NCBI RefSeq assembly: GCF_003581425.1
Contig: NZ_QXTG01000003.1
Coordinates: 186,293-250,292 of the forward strand
DNA: 64,000 nucleotides
Direction of reading: 5' to 3'
DNA from: Amnibacterium setariae
GTDB taxonomy: Bacteria; Actinomycetota; Actinomycetes; Actinomycetales; Microbacteriaceae
Shown here piece by piece: positions 1 to 8,965 of the stretch. Made by a program: the position numbers and the translations under genes. Positions within the stretch are counted from its first letter, which is position 1; each line of letters opens with the position of its first letter. The notes beneath the pieces were generated by a model, which had not been told where the DNA came from, ran no database searches, and was given only the letters and a program-made list of their open reading frames with translations.

Positions 1-287
1 TTGCGGCCGTTGATGCGCATCGCGTCGGACCCGCAGACGCCGTGGGCGCACGAGCGGCGGAACGTCAGCGACCCGTCCTGCTCCCACTTGATCTTGTGCA
101 GCGCGTCGAGGATCCGGTCCGTCGGCAGCGTGTCCACGTCGTAGTCGACCCAGCGCGGCTCGCTGTCCACCTCGGGGTCGAACCGCCGGACGATCAGCGT
201 GATCGTCGTGAAGCCCTCGGCGGGCCGGCGCTTGATCGCGGGGTTCATGACGGCGTCGGTGACGCCGGGGAGAGCAGTGATCGTCAT
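1..287 (-). CDS. sdhB: Succinate dehydrogenase iron-sulfur subunit, 5' part only
   Basis: Iron-sulfur subunit of respiratory complex II, carrying electrons from the flavin of SdhA to the membrane quinone site. Only the first 95 or so residues lie in the window; the gene runs off the left edge. The visible part ends in the [2Fe-2S] loop SCAHGVCGSDAMRING, whose Cys-x4-Cys-x2-Asp pattern has Asp as third ligand, as in E. coli SdhB. The ATG overlaps the sdhA stop (TGATG), making it the last gene of a sdhC-sdhD-sdhA-sdhB operon. Confidence 0.95.
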   Translation of the reverse strand, partial: MTITALPGVTDAVMNPAIKRRPAEGFTTITLIVRRFDPEVDSEPRWVDYDVDTLPTDRILDALHKIKWEQDGSLTFRRSCAHGVCGSDAMRINGR

Positions 288-2242
288 CAGTACTTCCGCT
301 CCATCGGCTGGTAGCGCGTCACGACGACGGGCTTCCAGTCGAGCTGAATGTGGTCCGCGGCGTCCGACGAGTGCGGGTCGCCGGTGAGGTACGCCATCGT
401 GTGCTTCATGTAGTTCTCGTCGTCGCGCTTCGGGAAGTCGTCGCGCATGTGGCCGCCCCGGCTCTCCTTGCGGTTCCGCGCCGAGAAGACCACGACCTCG
501 GCCAGGTCGAGCAGGAAGCCGAGCTCGATCGCCTCGAGCAGGTCCGTGTTGAACCGCTTGCCCTTGTCCTGGATGCCGATGTTCCGGTAGCGCTCGCGCA
601 GCCCGTGGATCACCTCGGTCACCTTCGCGAGCGACTCGTCGGTGCGGAACACCTGCGCGGAGGCGTCCATGTTGTCCTGGAGCTCCTTGCGCAGGTCGGC
701 GATGCGCTCGGTGCCCGTCGACGTGCGCAGCTGCTCGACGAGGTCGCGCACCGAAGCGGCCGGGTCCTTCGGCAGCGGCACGAACGACGCCTCGCGGGCG
801 TAGTCGACCGCGTTGTTGCCGGCCCGCTTGCCGAATACGTTGATGTCGAGCAGCGAGTTCGTGCCGAGGCGGTTCGAGCCGTGGACGGACACGCACGCGC
901 ACTCGCCGGCGGCGTAGAGGCCGGGCACGACGGTGTCGTTGTCCGACAGCACCTCCGCCTTCACGTTCGTCGGGATGCCGCCCATCGCGTAGTGCGCGGT
1001 CGGCATGACCGGCACCGGCTCGACGACGGGGTCGACGCCGAGGTAGGTGCGCGCGAACTCCGTGATGTCGGGCAGCTTCGTCTCGAGGACCTCCGCGCCG
1101 AGGTGCGTGCAGTCGAGCAGCACGTAGTCCTTCAGCGGCCCGGCGCCGCGGCCCTCCGCGACCTCCTGGACCATGCAGCGGGACACGATGTCGCGGGGCG
1201 CGAGGTCCTTGATCGTCGGGGCGTAGCGCTCCATGAACCGCTCGCCGGACGCGTTGCGGAGGATCGCGCCCTCGCCGCGGGCGCCCTCGGTGAGCAGGAT
1301 GCCGAGCTTCGCGAGGCCGGTCGGGTGGAACTGGAAGAACTCCATGTCCTCGAGCGGCAGGCCCTTGCGCCAGATGATCCCGACGCCGTCGCCGGTCAGC
1401 GTGTGCGCGTTCGAGGTCGTCTTGTAGATCTTCCCGAAGCCGCCCGTCGCGAAGACGATCGACTTCGCCTGGAACACGTGGATGCGGCCGGTCGCGAGCT
1501 CGTAGGCGACGACGCCGGAGGGGCGGGAGACGATCCGGCCGCCCTCCTCGACGTCCGTCATCACGAGGTCGAGCGCGTAGTACTCGTTGAAGAAGTCGAT
1601 GCCGTGCTTGACGCAGTTCTGGTACAGCGTCTGCAGGATCATGTGGCCGGTGCGGTCCGCGGCGTAGCAGGCCCGGCGCACGGGGCTCTTGCCGTGGTCG
1701 GCGGTGTGCCCGCCGAAGCGGCGCTGGTCGATCTTCCCCTCGGGCGTCCGGTTGAACGGCAGGCCCATGTTCTCGAGGTCGATGACCGCGTCGATGGCCT
1801 CCTTCGCCAGGATCTCGGCGGCGTCCTGGTCGACCAGGTAGTCGCCGCCCTTCACCGTGTCGAAGGTGTGCCACTCCCAGCTGTCCTCCTCCACGTTCGC
1901 GAGCGCGGCGGCCATGCCGCCCTGCGCCGCGCCCGTGTGGGAGCGGGTGGGGTAGAGCTTCGTGATGACGGCCGTCTTCGCCTTCGGGCCGGCCTCGATC
2001 GCCGCGCGCATGCCCGCGCCGCCGGCGCCGATGATGACGACGTCGTGCCGGTGGTACAGGATCCCGTCGATCTCGCGCTCGTCCGGGCCCTCGTCGGTCC
2101 AGCCCATGGTCTCGCTCGGGCGACGGCGCGGCGCCTTCCGCGGCGTCGCCGTCGCGGCCGCGTCGGGGCGGTCCTCGTGGTGCGTGATCCGCTCGACGAT
2201 GCGACGGATCGGGCCGGTCGGGTTCTCGATCCTCGCGTTCAT
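287..2242 (-). CDS. sdhA: Succinate dehydrogenase flavoprotein subunit
   Basis: Catalytic subunit oxidising succinate to fumarate. Taken from the ATG at 2242 it is 651 residues. The Rossmann FAD motif [14 protein letters not shown] is near residues 68-81, and [10 protein letters not shown] (His about 102) is the site of covalent FAD attachment. The start is chosen because its ATG overlaps the sdhD stop as ATGA. However, residues 1-45 are a basic, low-complexity extension not usual for the family. The ATG at 2105-2107 (MGWTDEG) gives 606 residues, closer to normal length, and may be the true start. Translation of sdhA, sdhB and sdhD is probably coupled. Confidence 0.95.
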   Translation of the reverse strand: MNARIENPTGPIRRIVERITHHEDRPDAAATATPRKAPRRRPSETMGWTDEGPDEREIDGILYHRHDVVIIGAGGAGMRAAIEAGPKAKTAVITKLYPTRSHTGAAQGGMAAALANVEEDSWEWHTFDTVKGGDYLVDQDAAEILAKEAIDAVIDLENMGLPFNRTPEGKIDQRRFGGHTADHGKSPVRRACYAADRTGHMILQTLYQNCVKHGIDFFNEYYALDLVMTDVEEGGRIVSRPSGVVAYELATGRIHVFQAKSIVFATGGFGKIYKTTSNAHTLTGDGVGIIWRKGLPLEDMEFFQFHPTGLAKLGILLTEGARGEGAILRNASGERFMERYAPTIKDLAPRDIVSRCMVQEVAEGRGAGPLKDYVLLDCTHLGAEVLETKLPDITEFARTYLGVDPVVEPVPVMPTAHYAMGGIPTNVKAEVLSDNDTVVPGLYAAGECACVSVHGSNRLGTNSLLDINVFGKRAGNNAVDYAREASFVPLPKDPAASVRDLVEQLRTSTGTERIADLRKELQDNMDASAQVFRTDESLAKVTEVIHGLRERYRNIGIQDKGKRFNTDLLEAIELGFLLDLAEVVVFSARNRKESRGGHMRDDFPKRDDENYMKHTMAYLTGDPHSSDAADHIQLDWKPVVVTRYQPMERKY

Positions 2243-2679
2243 CGGGTGAGCGCCGAGCAGAAGTCGGGCAGCGTGCCGGGGGCGGCGTTGGGCGGGCAGG
2301 GGTCGAACGTCGTGATCACCAGGGTTCCGAGGACGATGAGGAGGGCGACCGCCACGAGGATGGCGCCCTTGAGGAGCTTGTTGGCGGTCGGGTTCGAGAC
2401 GTAGTCGTTCGTGATCGTCCGCATGCCGTTGCCGCCGTGGATCAGGGCGAGCCAGAGCATCAGGCCGTCCCAGACCTGCCAGAACGGGCTGGCCCACTTC
2501 CCGGCGATGAACGCGAAGTCGACCTGCTTCACGCCCTCGCCCGCGACGAGGTTGATGAAGAGGTGCCCGAAGATCAGCACGACCAGCACGACGCCGGACG
2601 CGCGCATGTAGATCCAGCCCCACTTCTCGAGGTTCCCCCGGCGGGCGGAGGTGCGGGGCGCGTCGAAGGTCGTGGCCAT
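2239..2679 (-). CDS. sdhD: Succinate dehydrogenase membrane anchor subunit
   Basis: Hydrophobic anchor subunit of complex II, 146 residues, with three predicted membrane helices near residues 27-46, 68-84 and 104-124. His39 in the first helix and His81 in the second are the histidines to test as haem or quinone-site residues. The ATG overlaps the sdhC stop (TGATG) and the stop overlaps the sdhA start. Assignment rests on position between sdhC and sdhA, size and membrane topology, since SdhD sequences diverge strongly. Confidence 0.9.
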   Translation of the reverse strand: MATTFDAPRTSARRGNLEKWGWIYMRASGVVLVVLIFGHLFINLVAGEGVKQVDFAFIAGKWASPFWQVWDGLMLWLALIHGGNGMRTITNDYVSNPTANKLLKGAILVAVALLIVLGTLVITTFDPCPPNAAPGTLPDFCSALTR

Positions 2680-3107
2680 CAGGACGCCACCTCGGAGATG
2701 ATCACCATCAGCTGACGGGGCGCGAAGCCGGCCATCGTCACGACCCAGAGCGCGATCACGATCCAGAACATGGCGCGCTGGTGCCGGGTGCCCACCGACC
2801 AGAAGTCGATCAGGATGATCCGCAGCCCGTTGAAGGCGTGGAACACGATCGCCGCGACGAGGAAGAGCTCGCCGAGCCCCATGATCGGGTTCTTGTAGGT
2901 CGCGATCACGCCGTTGTAGGTCTGCGGCGAGATGCGCACCAGCGCCGTGTCGAGCACGTGCACGAGCAGGAAGAAGAAGATCGCGACGCCGGTGATGCGG
3001 TGGAGCACCCACGACCACATGCCCTCGTGCCCGCGGTACACCGTGCCGGCGGGCGCCTTCGGCAGCGGGACGCGCCCTGGCGCGGGAGCCGGCTTGAGAG
3101 ACACCAT
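2679..3107 (-). CDS. sdhC: Succinate dehydrogenase cytochrome b556 subunit
   Basis: First gene of the sdh operon, 142 residues, three membrane helices (about 33-56, 76-100, 111-128). The segment [14 protein letters not shown] holds the family pattern H-x3-G-x-R, with His90 the expected haem b ligand. Together with SdhD it anchors complex II and forms the quinone site. The ATG at 3105-3107 lies about 40 bases downstream of a TAGGAT box. Confidence 0.93.
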   Translation of the reverse strand: MVSLKPAPAPGRVPLPKAPAGTVYRGHEGMWSWVLHRITGVAIFFFLLVHVLDTALVRISPQTYNGVIATYKNPIMGLGELFLVAAIVFHAFNGLRIILIDFWSVGTRHQRAMFWIVIALWVVTMAGFAPRQLMVIISEVAS

Positions 3108-3146
3108 CGTTCGAGCAGCCCTTCGGATCGGGAGCAGACGCGTTCG

Positions 3147-3152
3147 ATCCTA
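3147..3152 (-). promoter_or_regulatory. Candidate -10 box of the sdh operon
   Basis: On the minus strand TAGGAT lies 39 bases upstream of the sdhC ATG, in the 125-base gap shared with the divergent manC gene. No convincing -35 was found. Confidence 0.45.
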
Positions 3153-3220
3153 CGTTCCACGAGGGGGCGCGCTGCGTCCGGAAACGGGGGCGCGGCTGAG
3201 ACCCTGCTGCGACCCGTCGT

Positions 3221-3226
3221 TACGCT
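3221..3226 (+). promoter_or_regulatory. Leaderless -10 box of manC
   Basis: TACGCT ends 6 bases before the manC ATG, a spacing expected if the transcript starts at the start codon. No Shine-Dalgarno sequence is present. Confidence 0.6.
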
Positions 3227-3232
3227 GACGCC

Positions 3233-4381
3233 ATGACGGACGGGATGCACTGGGCCGGGCGGGGCACCGAGCCGGACGCGGTGGAGCGCTTCTACGCGGT
3301 CATCCCCGCGGGCGGGATCGGGTCGCGCCTCTGGCCGCTGTCCCGCGCGGACGCGCCGAAGTTCCTCCACGACCTCACCGGCTCGGGCCAGACGCTGCTG
3401 CGGGAGACCTGGGAGCGCCTCGCGCCGATCAGCGGCGAGGACCGCGTGATGGTCGTCTGCGGGCGCGCGCACCGCGCCGCCGTCGAGGCGCAGCTGCCCG
3501 CCCTCGAGGACCGCAACGTGGTCCTCGAGAGCGAGGGCAAGGACTCCTCGGCCGCCATCGGGCTCGCCGCCGCGATCCTCGAGCTGCGCGAGCCGGACGT
3601 GATCATCGGCTCGTTCGCCGCGGACCACGTGATCGGCGACGTGCGCCGGTTCCGCCGCGCCGTCGTCGAGGCGATCGTCGTCGCCGACGCCGGCTACATC
3701 GCGACGATCGGCATCGTGCCGACCGAGCCGGCCATCGGCTTCGGCTACATCGAGGCGGGGGAGAAGCTCGACGTCGCGGGCACGACGAGCGCCTACGCCG
3801 TCTCCCGCTTCGTCGAGAAGCCGGACCTCGAGACCGCCCGCTCCTACGTCGAGTCGGGCCGCTACCTCTGGAACGGCGGCATGTTCATCGCGCGGGCGAC
3901 GACGCTGCTCGACGAGATGGCGAAGTCGAAGCCGCGGCTCGTCGCCGGGCTCCGCGAGCTCGCCGCCGCCTGGGACACGGCGGAGCGCGGCGCCGCCGTG
4001 GACCGGATCTGGCCCGGGCTCGAGAAGATCGCGATCGACTACTCCGTCGCCGAGCCCGCCGCGGCCGCCGGGCGGCTCGCGACCGTCGAGGGCGACTTCC
4101 AGTGGGACGACGTCGGCGACTTCGCCTCGATCGCGAAGCTGCAGTCGGGCGGCCGGGGGAGCGACCTCGCGATCCTCGGCGAGCACGCCCGCGTGCTGGC
4201 CGACTCCTCGAGCGGCATCGTCGTCACCGACCGCGACCGCCTCATCACCCTGATCGGCGTCGAGAACATCGTGGTCGTCGACACGGAGGACGCGCTCCTC
4301 GTCACGACGAGCGAGCACGCCCAGCGCGTGAAGAGCGTCGTCGACGCCCTGAAGCTCAGCGGCAGGACCGACGTCCTGTAG
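3233..4381 (+). CDS. manC: Mannose-1-phosphate guanylyltransferase
   Basis: Makes GDP-mannose from GTP and mannose 1-phosphate, feeding mannosylation of lipids, proteins and glycans; cytoplasmic. It is 382 residues, usual for a single-domain enzyme without the isomerase domain. The nucleotide-binding signature PAGGIGSRLWPLSR is at residues 25-38, followed by the lysine of APKFL. FVEKPD and WNGGMF, typical of this nucleotidyltransferase family, follow near 190-217. It diverges from sdhC and is probably leaderless. A perfect 17-bp hairpin follows the stop, so it is likely monocistronic. Confidence 0.92.
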   Translation: MTDGMHWAGRGTEPDAVERFYAVIPAGGIGSRLWPLSRADAPKFLHDLTGSGQTLLRETWERLAPISGEDRVMVVCGRAHRAAVEAQLPALEDRNVVLESEGKDSSAAIGLAAAILELREPDVIIGSFAADHVIGDVRRFRRAVVEAIVVADAGYIATIGIVPTEPAIGFGYIEAGEKLDVAGTTSAYAVSRFVEKPDLETARSYVESGRYLWNGGMFIARATTLLDEMAKSKPRLVAGLRELAAAWDTAERGAAVDRIWPGLEKIAIDYSVAEPAAAAGRLATVEGDFQWDDVGDFASIAKLQSGGRGSDLAILGEHARVLADSSSGIVVTDRDRLITLIGVENIVVVDTEDALLVTTSEHAQRVKSVVDALKLSGRTDVL

Positions 4382-4388
4382 TCCTCCC

Positions 4389-4425
4389 GGTCCGGGCACG
4401 GGCGCCCCGCGCCCGTGCCCGGACC
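4389..4425 (+). terminator. Strong hairpin between manC and cdd
   Basis: A perfect 17-bp stem (4389-4405 with 4409-4425) and a 3-base loop follows the manC stop by 7 bases. There is no T-run, as is common for actinobacterial terminators. It ends just before the cdd promoter. Confidence 0.7.
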
Positions 4426-4430
4426 AGGGG

Positions 4431-4436
4431 CAGAAT
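4431..4436 (+). promoter_or_regulatory. Candidate leaderless -10 box of cdd
   Basis: CAGAAT ends 7 bases before the cdd ATG. The first base is off consensus, but the spacing matches the other leaderless genes here and no ribosome-binding site is seen. Confidence 0.4.
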
Positions 4437-4443
4437 CGGACGC

Positions 4444-4860
4444 ATGGCTGACGTCGACTGGGGCAGGTTGCGGGAGGCGGCTCGCGCCGCGATGGAGAAG
4501 GCGTACGTGCCGTACTCGCACTTCCCCGTCGGCGCCGCCGCGCTGGTCGACGACGGCCGGATCGTCTCCGGCTGCAACGTCGAGAACGCCTCCTACGGCG
4601 TGACGCTCTGCGCGGAGTGCTCGATGGTGTCGGAGCTCGTCATGACGGGCGGCGGCCTGCTGACCGCCTTCGCCTGCGTCGACGGCGACGGCCGCGTCCT
4701 GATGCCCTGCGGCCGCTGCCGCCAGCTGCTCGTCGAGCACGCCGCGCCCGGCATGGTGCTCGAGACCGTCTCGGGCCTCCGCACGATCGACCAGGTGCTG
4801 CCCGACGCCTTCGGCCCGCGCCAGCTCGTCCAGTACGCGGAGACCCGCCCCGAGAGCTGA
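4444..4860 (+). CDS. cdd: Cytidine deaminase
   Basis: Deaminates cytidine and deoxycytidine to uridine and deoxyuridine for pyrimidine salvage. It is 138 residues, the size of the homotetrameric class. The zinc site is complete: Cys56 and catalytic Glu58 in CAECS, and Cys89 and Cys92 in PCGRCRQ. Substrate residues are in FPVGAA and the CNVENAS segment. It opens a nucleoside uptake and breakdown region. The following lipoprotein has its own promoter, so the two need not be one transcript. Confidence 0.95.
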   Translation: MADVDWGRLREAARAAMEKAYVPYSHFPVGAAALVDDGRIVSGCNVENASYGVTLCAECSMVSELVMTGGGLLTAFACVDGDGRVLMPCGRCRQLLVEHAAPGMVLETVSGLRTIDQVLPDAFGPRQLVQYAETRPES

Positions 4861-4895
4861 GCGTCCCGGGCCGGCCTCCGGTATCGGATCGGTAA

Positions 4896-4910
4896 CACCC
4901 GACCCGGGTG
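4896..4910. promoter_or_regulatory. Perfect 15-bp inverted repeat upstream of the nucleoside transporter
   Basis: CACCCG and CGGGTG arms separated by 3 bases, centred about 43 bases before the TAGCCT box of the lipoprotein gene. The position would suit an operator, but no regulator gene lies nearby and short GC palindromes occur by chance. Confidence 0.3.
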
Positions 4911-4945
4911 CAAGCCCGATCGTCACGCGGCGTCATGGCGCCGTC

Positions 4946-4951
4946 TAGCCT
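4946..4951 (+). promoter_or_regulatory. Candidate -10 box of the nucleoside ABC transporter operon
   Basis: TAGCCT lies 54 bases before the TTG start, giving a leader of about 47 bases with an AAGGG ribosome-binding site at 4995-4999. Confidence 0.5.
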
Positions 4952-5005
4952 GTCGTGCTGTCCGGTGCCTGAGAGGCGCCACCTGCCCACGACGAAGGGT
5001 TCCCC

Positions 5006-6112
5006 TTGACCTCACTCTCGAAGCGCATCGGTGTCGGTGCCGCCGCGTCCATCGGCGTCATCGCGCTGCTCACCGGCTGCGGCACGGCGCCCTCCGCCAC
5101 CTCGAGCTCCGGCGCGGCGTCGAGCGGCGCGGCGGCCTCGTCCTCGTACCTGCCCTGCATCGTCTCCGACCAGGGCGGCTTCGACGACCGCTCCTTCAAC
5201 CAGCTCGGCCTCGAGGGCGTCAAGGCCGCGGCGAGCGACCTCGGCAGCCAGTTCAAGTCGGTGCAGTCCGCGACCGCGAACGACTACGCGTCGAACATCG
5301 ACAACCTGGTCGCGCAGAAGTGCAACATCGTCGTCGCGTCGGGCTTCCTCCTGGTCAACGCCGTCAAGGCGTCCGCGCAGAAGAGCACCTCGACCGACTT
5401 CGCGATGATCGACGACAACTCGATCGACCTGCCGAACGTGAAGAACGTCGTGTTCAACACCAACGAGGCCGCGTTCCTCGGCGGCTACGCGGCCGCCGCG
5501 TACTCGAAGACCGGCACGGTCGCGACCTGGGGCGGCATCGCCATCCCGCCGGTGACGATCTACATGGACGGCGTCGCCAAGGGCGTCGCGTACTACAACA
5601 AGCAGAAGGGCAAGAACGTCAAGCTGCTCGGTTGGAACGCGGACAGCCAGAAGGGCACGTTCGTCGGCAACTTCAACGACCAGAACAAGGCGAAGACGTT
5701 CACGACGAACTTCCTGAACCAGGGCGCCGACGTGATCATCCCGGTCGCGGGCAGCCTGTACCAGGGCGCCGGCGCGGCGATCAAGTCGTCCGGCAAGACC
5801 GCCGTGCTCGAGGGCGTGGACGCCGACGTGTACAACACCGACACGTCGGGCGCCAAGGACCTGATCCTCGTCAGCATCCTGAAGAACATCTCCACCGCCG
5901 CGAAGGACGTCGTCGAGCAGTCGGCGAAGGAGAAGACCTTCGACAACAAGCAGTACGTGGGCGACCTGAAGAACGGCGGCGTCGGCCTGTCGTCCTTCCA
6001 CGACTACGAGTCGAAGCTGCCCTCGGGCCTCTCGGCCGACCTCGACACGATCAAGGCCGGAATCATCGACGGCTCGATCGACGTCTCGTCGAAGGCCGCC
6101 TTCACCAACTGA
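5006..6112 (+). CDS. BMP family nucleoside-binding lipoprotein
   Basis: Substrate-binding lipoprotein of an ABC importer, most likely for nucleosides given its BMP/PnrA family and the neighbouring salvage enzymes. It is 368 residues: a signal peptide with lipobox LLTGC (Cys25), a Ser/Ala-rich linker, then the mature domain beginning CIVSDQGGFDDRSFN, a family hallmark. The start is TTG at 5006, the only start giving a full signal peptide, with AAGGG 6 bases upstream. It heads an operon with an ATPase and two permeases. A long stem-loop separates it from the ATPase and may keep its mRNA more abundant. Confidence 0.92.
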   Translation: MTSLSKRIGVGAAASIGVIALLTGCGTAPSATSSSGAASSGAAASSSYLPCIVSDQGGFDDRSFNQLGLEGVKAAASDLGSQFKSVQSATANDYASNIDNLVAQKCNIVVASGFLLVNAVKASAQKSTSTDFAMIDDNSIDLPNVKNVVFNTNEAAFLGGYAAAAYSKTGTVATWGGIAIPPVTIYMDGVAKGVAYYNKQKGKNVKLLGWNADSQKGTFVGNFNDQNKAKTFTTNFLNQGADVIIPVAGSLYQGAGAAIKSSGKTAVLEGVDADVYNTDTSGAKDLILVSILKNISTAAKDVVEQSAKEKTFDNKQYVGDLKNGGVGLSSFHDYESKLPSGLSADLDTIKAGIIDGSIDVSSKAAFTN

Positions 6113-6130
6113 TCCGTCCCGGATCGAACC

Positions 6131-6167
6131 CGACGGGTCGCGGCGTGCTGCACGCCGCGGCCCGTCG
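6131..6167 (+). terminator. Intercistronic stem-loop after the binding-protein gene
   Basis: Two nested perfect stems: 6131-6137 with 6161-6167, and 6141-6147 with 6151-6157 around a 3-base loop, separated by a 3-base internal bulge each side. It sits between the lipoprotein and ATPase genes with no new promoter visible. It is more likely an attenuator or mRNA-stabilising element than a full terminator. Confidence 0.6.
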
Positions 6168-6194
6168 GCCGTGTTCCTGAGAGGATCGACGGCG

Positions 6195-7709
6195 ATGAAG
6201 CTGGAACTGCGCGGCATCACGAAGCGCTTCGGCGCCCTGACCGCGAACGATCACATCGACCTCGTGGTCACCCCGGGGGAGATCCACTGCCTGCTCGGCG
6301 AGAACGGGGCGGGCAAGTCGACCCTGATGAACGTCCTGTACGGGCTCTACCAGGCCGACGAGGGCGAGATCCTGCTGGACGACGAGGTCCAGCACTTCTC
6401 CGGCCCCGGCGACGCGATGCGCGCCGGGATCGGCATGGTGCACCAGCACTTCATGCTCGTGCCGGTCTTCACCGTCGCGGAGAACGTCATGCTCGGCCAC
6501 GAGTCGACGAAGGCGGGCGGCCGTCTCGACCTCGACGCGGCCCGCGCCCGCGTGCGCGAGATCTCCGACCGGTTCGGGTTCGACGTCGACCCTGACGCGC
6601 GGATCGAGGACCTGCCCGTCGGCGTGCAGCAGCGCGTCGAGATCATCAAGGCGCTGTCGCGCAACGCCGGCGTGCTCGTGTTCGACGAGCCGACCGCGGT
6701 GCTGACGCCGCAGGAGACCGACGAGCTGATCGGCATCATGAAGCAGCTCCGCGACTCCGGCACCGCCATCGTCTTCATCACGCACAAGCTGCGCGAGGTG
6801 CGCGAGGTCGCGGACCGCATCACCGTCATCCGGCTGGGCCAGGTGGTGGGCGAGGCCGAGCCCACCGCGAGCAACGCCGAGCTCGCCTCGCTCATGGTCG
6901 GCCGCGCCGTCGAGCTGACCGTCGACAAGACCCCGGCCCGGCCCGGCGCCGACGCGCTCGTCCTCGACGACGTGCACGTCTACGACCTGAACGGCGTGCC
7001 CGTCGTCGACGGCGTCAGCCTCACCGTCCGCGCGGGCGAGATCCTCGCGATCGCCGGGGTGCAGGGCAACGGCCAGACGGAGCTGACCGAGGCGATCTTC
7101 GGCCTCCAGCCGCAGGTCACCGGTCGGATCGTGCTCGACGGCGAGGAGCTGACGGGCCGGACCGTGCGCCAGGTGCTCGACGCGGGCGCCGGCTTCGTGC
7201 CGGAGGACCGGCAGCACGACGGGCTCGTGCCGGAGTTCACCATCGCGGAGAACCTCATGCTCGACCGCGCCGACGGGGAGCCCTTCGTCCGGCTCGGCGC
7301 GCTGCGGCTGAAGGACCTCGCCGCCTTCGCGCAGGAGCGGCTGCGCCGCTTCGACATCCGCGCGCAGGGCATCGGCACCCGCGTCGGCCGCCTGTCCGGC
7401 GGCAACCAGCAGAAGGTGGTGCTCGCCCGCGAGCTGTCGCGGGAGCTGCGGCTGTTCGTCGCCGCGCAGCCGACCCGCGGCCTCGACGTCGGGTCCATCG
7501 AGTTCGTGCACGAGCAGATCGTCGCCACGCGCGACGCGGGGGTGCCGGTGATCGTGGTGTCGACCGAGCTGGACGAGGTGGTCGCGCTCGCCGACCGCAT
7601 CGCCGTCATGTACCGCGGGCGGGTCGTCGGCGTCGTGCCGGCGGACACGCCCCGCGACGTGCTGGGCCTGATGATGGCCGGCGAGGCCCCGCAGGCGGTG
7701 GCGGCGTGA
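6195..7709 (+). CDS. Nucleoside ABC transporter ATP-binding protein
   Basis: Duplicated-domain ATPase of the simple-sugar/nucleoside import class, 504 residues. The first half has Walker A GENGAGKST (residues 35-43) and Walker B VLVFDEPTA. The second half has a degenerate Walker A region (GVQGNGQTEL), an intact signature LSGGNQQKVVLA, and AAQPTRGLDVG in place of a normal Walker B, as is usual for this family. The start at 6195 follows a GAGAGGA ribosome-binding site; an upstream in-frame GTG at 6171 would place the site inside the gene. Its stop overlaps the next start as GTGA. Confidence 0.93.
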   Translation: MKLELRGITKRFGALTANDHIDLVVTPGEIHCLLGENGAGKSTLMNVLYGLYQADEGEILLDDEVQHFSGPGDAMRAGIGMVHQHFMLVPVFTVAENVMLGHESTKAGGRLDLDAARARVREISDRFGFDVDPDARIEDLPVGVQQRVEIIKALSRNAGVLVFDEPTAVLTPQETDELIGIMKQLRDSGTAIVFITHKLREVREVADRITVIRLGQVVGEAEPTASNAELASLMVGRAVELTVDKTPARPGADALVLDDVHVYDLNGVPVVDGVSLTVRAGEILAIAGVQGNGQTELTEAIFGLQPQVTGRIVLDGEELTGRTVRQVLDAGAGFVPEDRQHDGLVPEFTIAENLMLDRADGEPFVRLGALRLKDLAAFAQERLRRFDIRAQGIGTRVGRLSGGNQQKVVLARELSRELRLFVAAQPTRGLDVGSIEFVHEQIVATRDAGVPVIVVSTELDEVVALADRIAVMYRGRVVGVVPADTPRDVLGLMMAGEAPQAVAA

Positions 7710-8965
7710 CCGGCGAGGCGCTGCCGGTCGCGGAGACCGGCCGCGAGCCGCAGGGGCTCGAGCCCGGGCAGGACCCGCAGCAGCAGCGGCCGGAGCGGCC
7801 GGCCGAGCACGGCGCGCGCCGCGTGCTGCGGGAGATCCTCTCCGGCAGCGCGCTGCTCAGCGTGCTCGCCGTGGTCGTCTCGCTGGTCATCGGCGCGATC
7901 CTCATCGCCGTCACGAACCCCGCGGTCATCCAGGCGTCGGGCTACTTCTTCGCCCGCCCGGGCGACACCGTCTCCGCGGTGCTGAACGCGGTCGGCGGCG
8001 CCTACGGCTCGCTGTTCCGCGGCGGCCTGATCGACTTCTCGGCGGTCGGCTTCTGGGCCGGCATCCAGCCGCTGCTGCGCAGCCTCGGCTTCGCGACGCC
8101 GCTCATCGCGGCCGGCCTCGGCATCGCCATCGGCTTCCGCGCCGGCCTCTTCAACATCGGCGGCCAGGGCCAGATCCTCATCGGCGGCGCGGTCGCCGGC
8201 TGGATCGGCTTCAGCCTCCCGCTGCCCGGGCCGCTGCACCTGATCGCGGCGCTCGTCGGCGGCCTGCTGGGCGGCGCGCTCTGGGCCGCGATCCCCGGCG
8301 TCCTGAAGGCCCGGACCGGCGCCCACGAGGTGATCGTCACGATCATGCTCAACTACATCGCCTTCTACCTGCTCGACTACTTCCTGAACACGCCGGTGCT
8401 CCAGGCGCCCGGCTCGAACACCCCGGTGTCCGCGCCCACCGCGCCGGACGCGGTCCTGCCGCAGCTGTTCGGCAGCCCGGTCAACCTCGGCTTCCCGCTG
8501 GTCGTCCTGCTCGTGCTCGCGGCCGCGTACCTGCTCGACCGGTCCAGCCTCGGCTTCAAGCTGCGGGCGGTCGGCGAGAACGCCTCCGCCGCGCGGACGG
8601 CGGGCATCGACGTCAAGCGGATGACGATCGCCGCGATGGTCATCTCGGGCGTGTTCGTCGGCTTCGCCGGGGCCTACCAGGTGCTCGGCCAGACCACGAG
8701 CGGCTTCAGCACGGCGTTCGACGCGGGCATCGGGTTCAACGCGATCACGGTCGCGCTGCTCGGCCGCTCGAAGCCGTGGGGCGTCTTCTGGGCCGGCCTG
8801 CTGTTCGGCGTCTTCCAGAACGGCGGCTACACGATGCAGGCAGCGAACGCGGTCGACCTCAACGTCGTCTCGGTCGTGCAGTCGCTCATCGTCCTGTTCA
8901 TCGCCGCGCCGCCGCTGGTGCGCGCGATCTTCCGCCTGCCGGCCCCGAAGGGAGCACGGGCATGA
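7706..8965 (+). CDS. Nucleoside ABC transporter permease, first subunit
   Basis: Inner-membrane permease of the BMP-linked transporter, 419 residues, with about eight or nine hydrophobic segments. A polar, Glu/Gln/Arg-rich stretch of about 45 residues precedes the first helix. GLGIAIGFRAGLFNIGGQGQ and the later RAVGENASAARTAGID segment are typical of the branched-chain/simple-sugar permease family. The GTG start overlaps the ATPase stop and the stop overlaps the second permease, so the operon is translationally coupled. Confidence 0.9.
   Translation: MTGEALPVAETGREPQGLEPGQDPQQQRPERPAEHGARRVLREILSGSALLSVLAVVVSLVIGAILIAVTNPAVIQASGYFFARPGDTVSAVLNAVGGAYGSLFRGGLIDFSAVGFWAGIQPLLRSLGFATPLIAAGLGIAIGFRAGLFNIGGQGQILIGGAVAGWIGFSLPLPGPLHLIAALVGGLLGGALWAAIPGVLKARTGAHEVIVTIMLNYIAFYLLDYFLNTPVLQAPGSNTPVSAPTAPDAVLPQLFGSPVNLGFPLVVLLVLAAAYLLDRSSLGFKLRAVGENASAARTAGIDVKRMTIAAMVISGVFVGFAGAYQVLGQTTSGFSTAFDAGIGFNAITVALLGRSKPWGVFWAGLLFGVFQNGGYTMQAANAVDLNVVSVVQSLIVLFIAAPPLVRAIFRLPAPKGARA

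Noticed and set aside
350-2404. Long plus-strand frame opposite sdhA
   Set aside because: Antisense shadow of a well-conserved gene, with Arg/Val/Asp-rich composition and no family signature.
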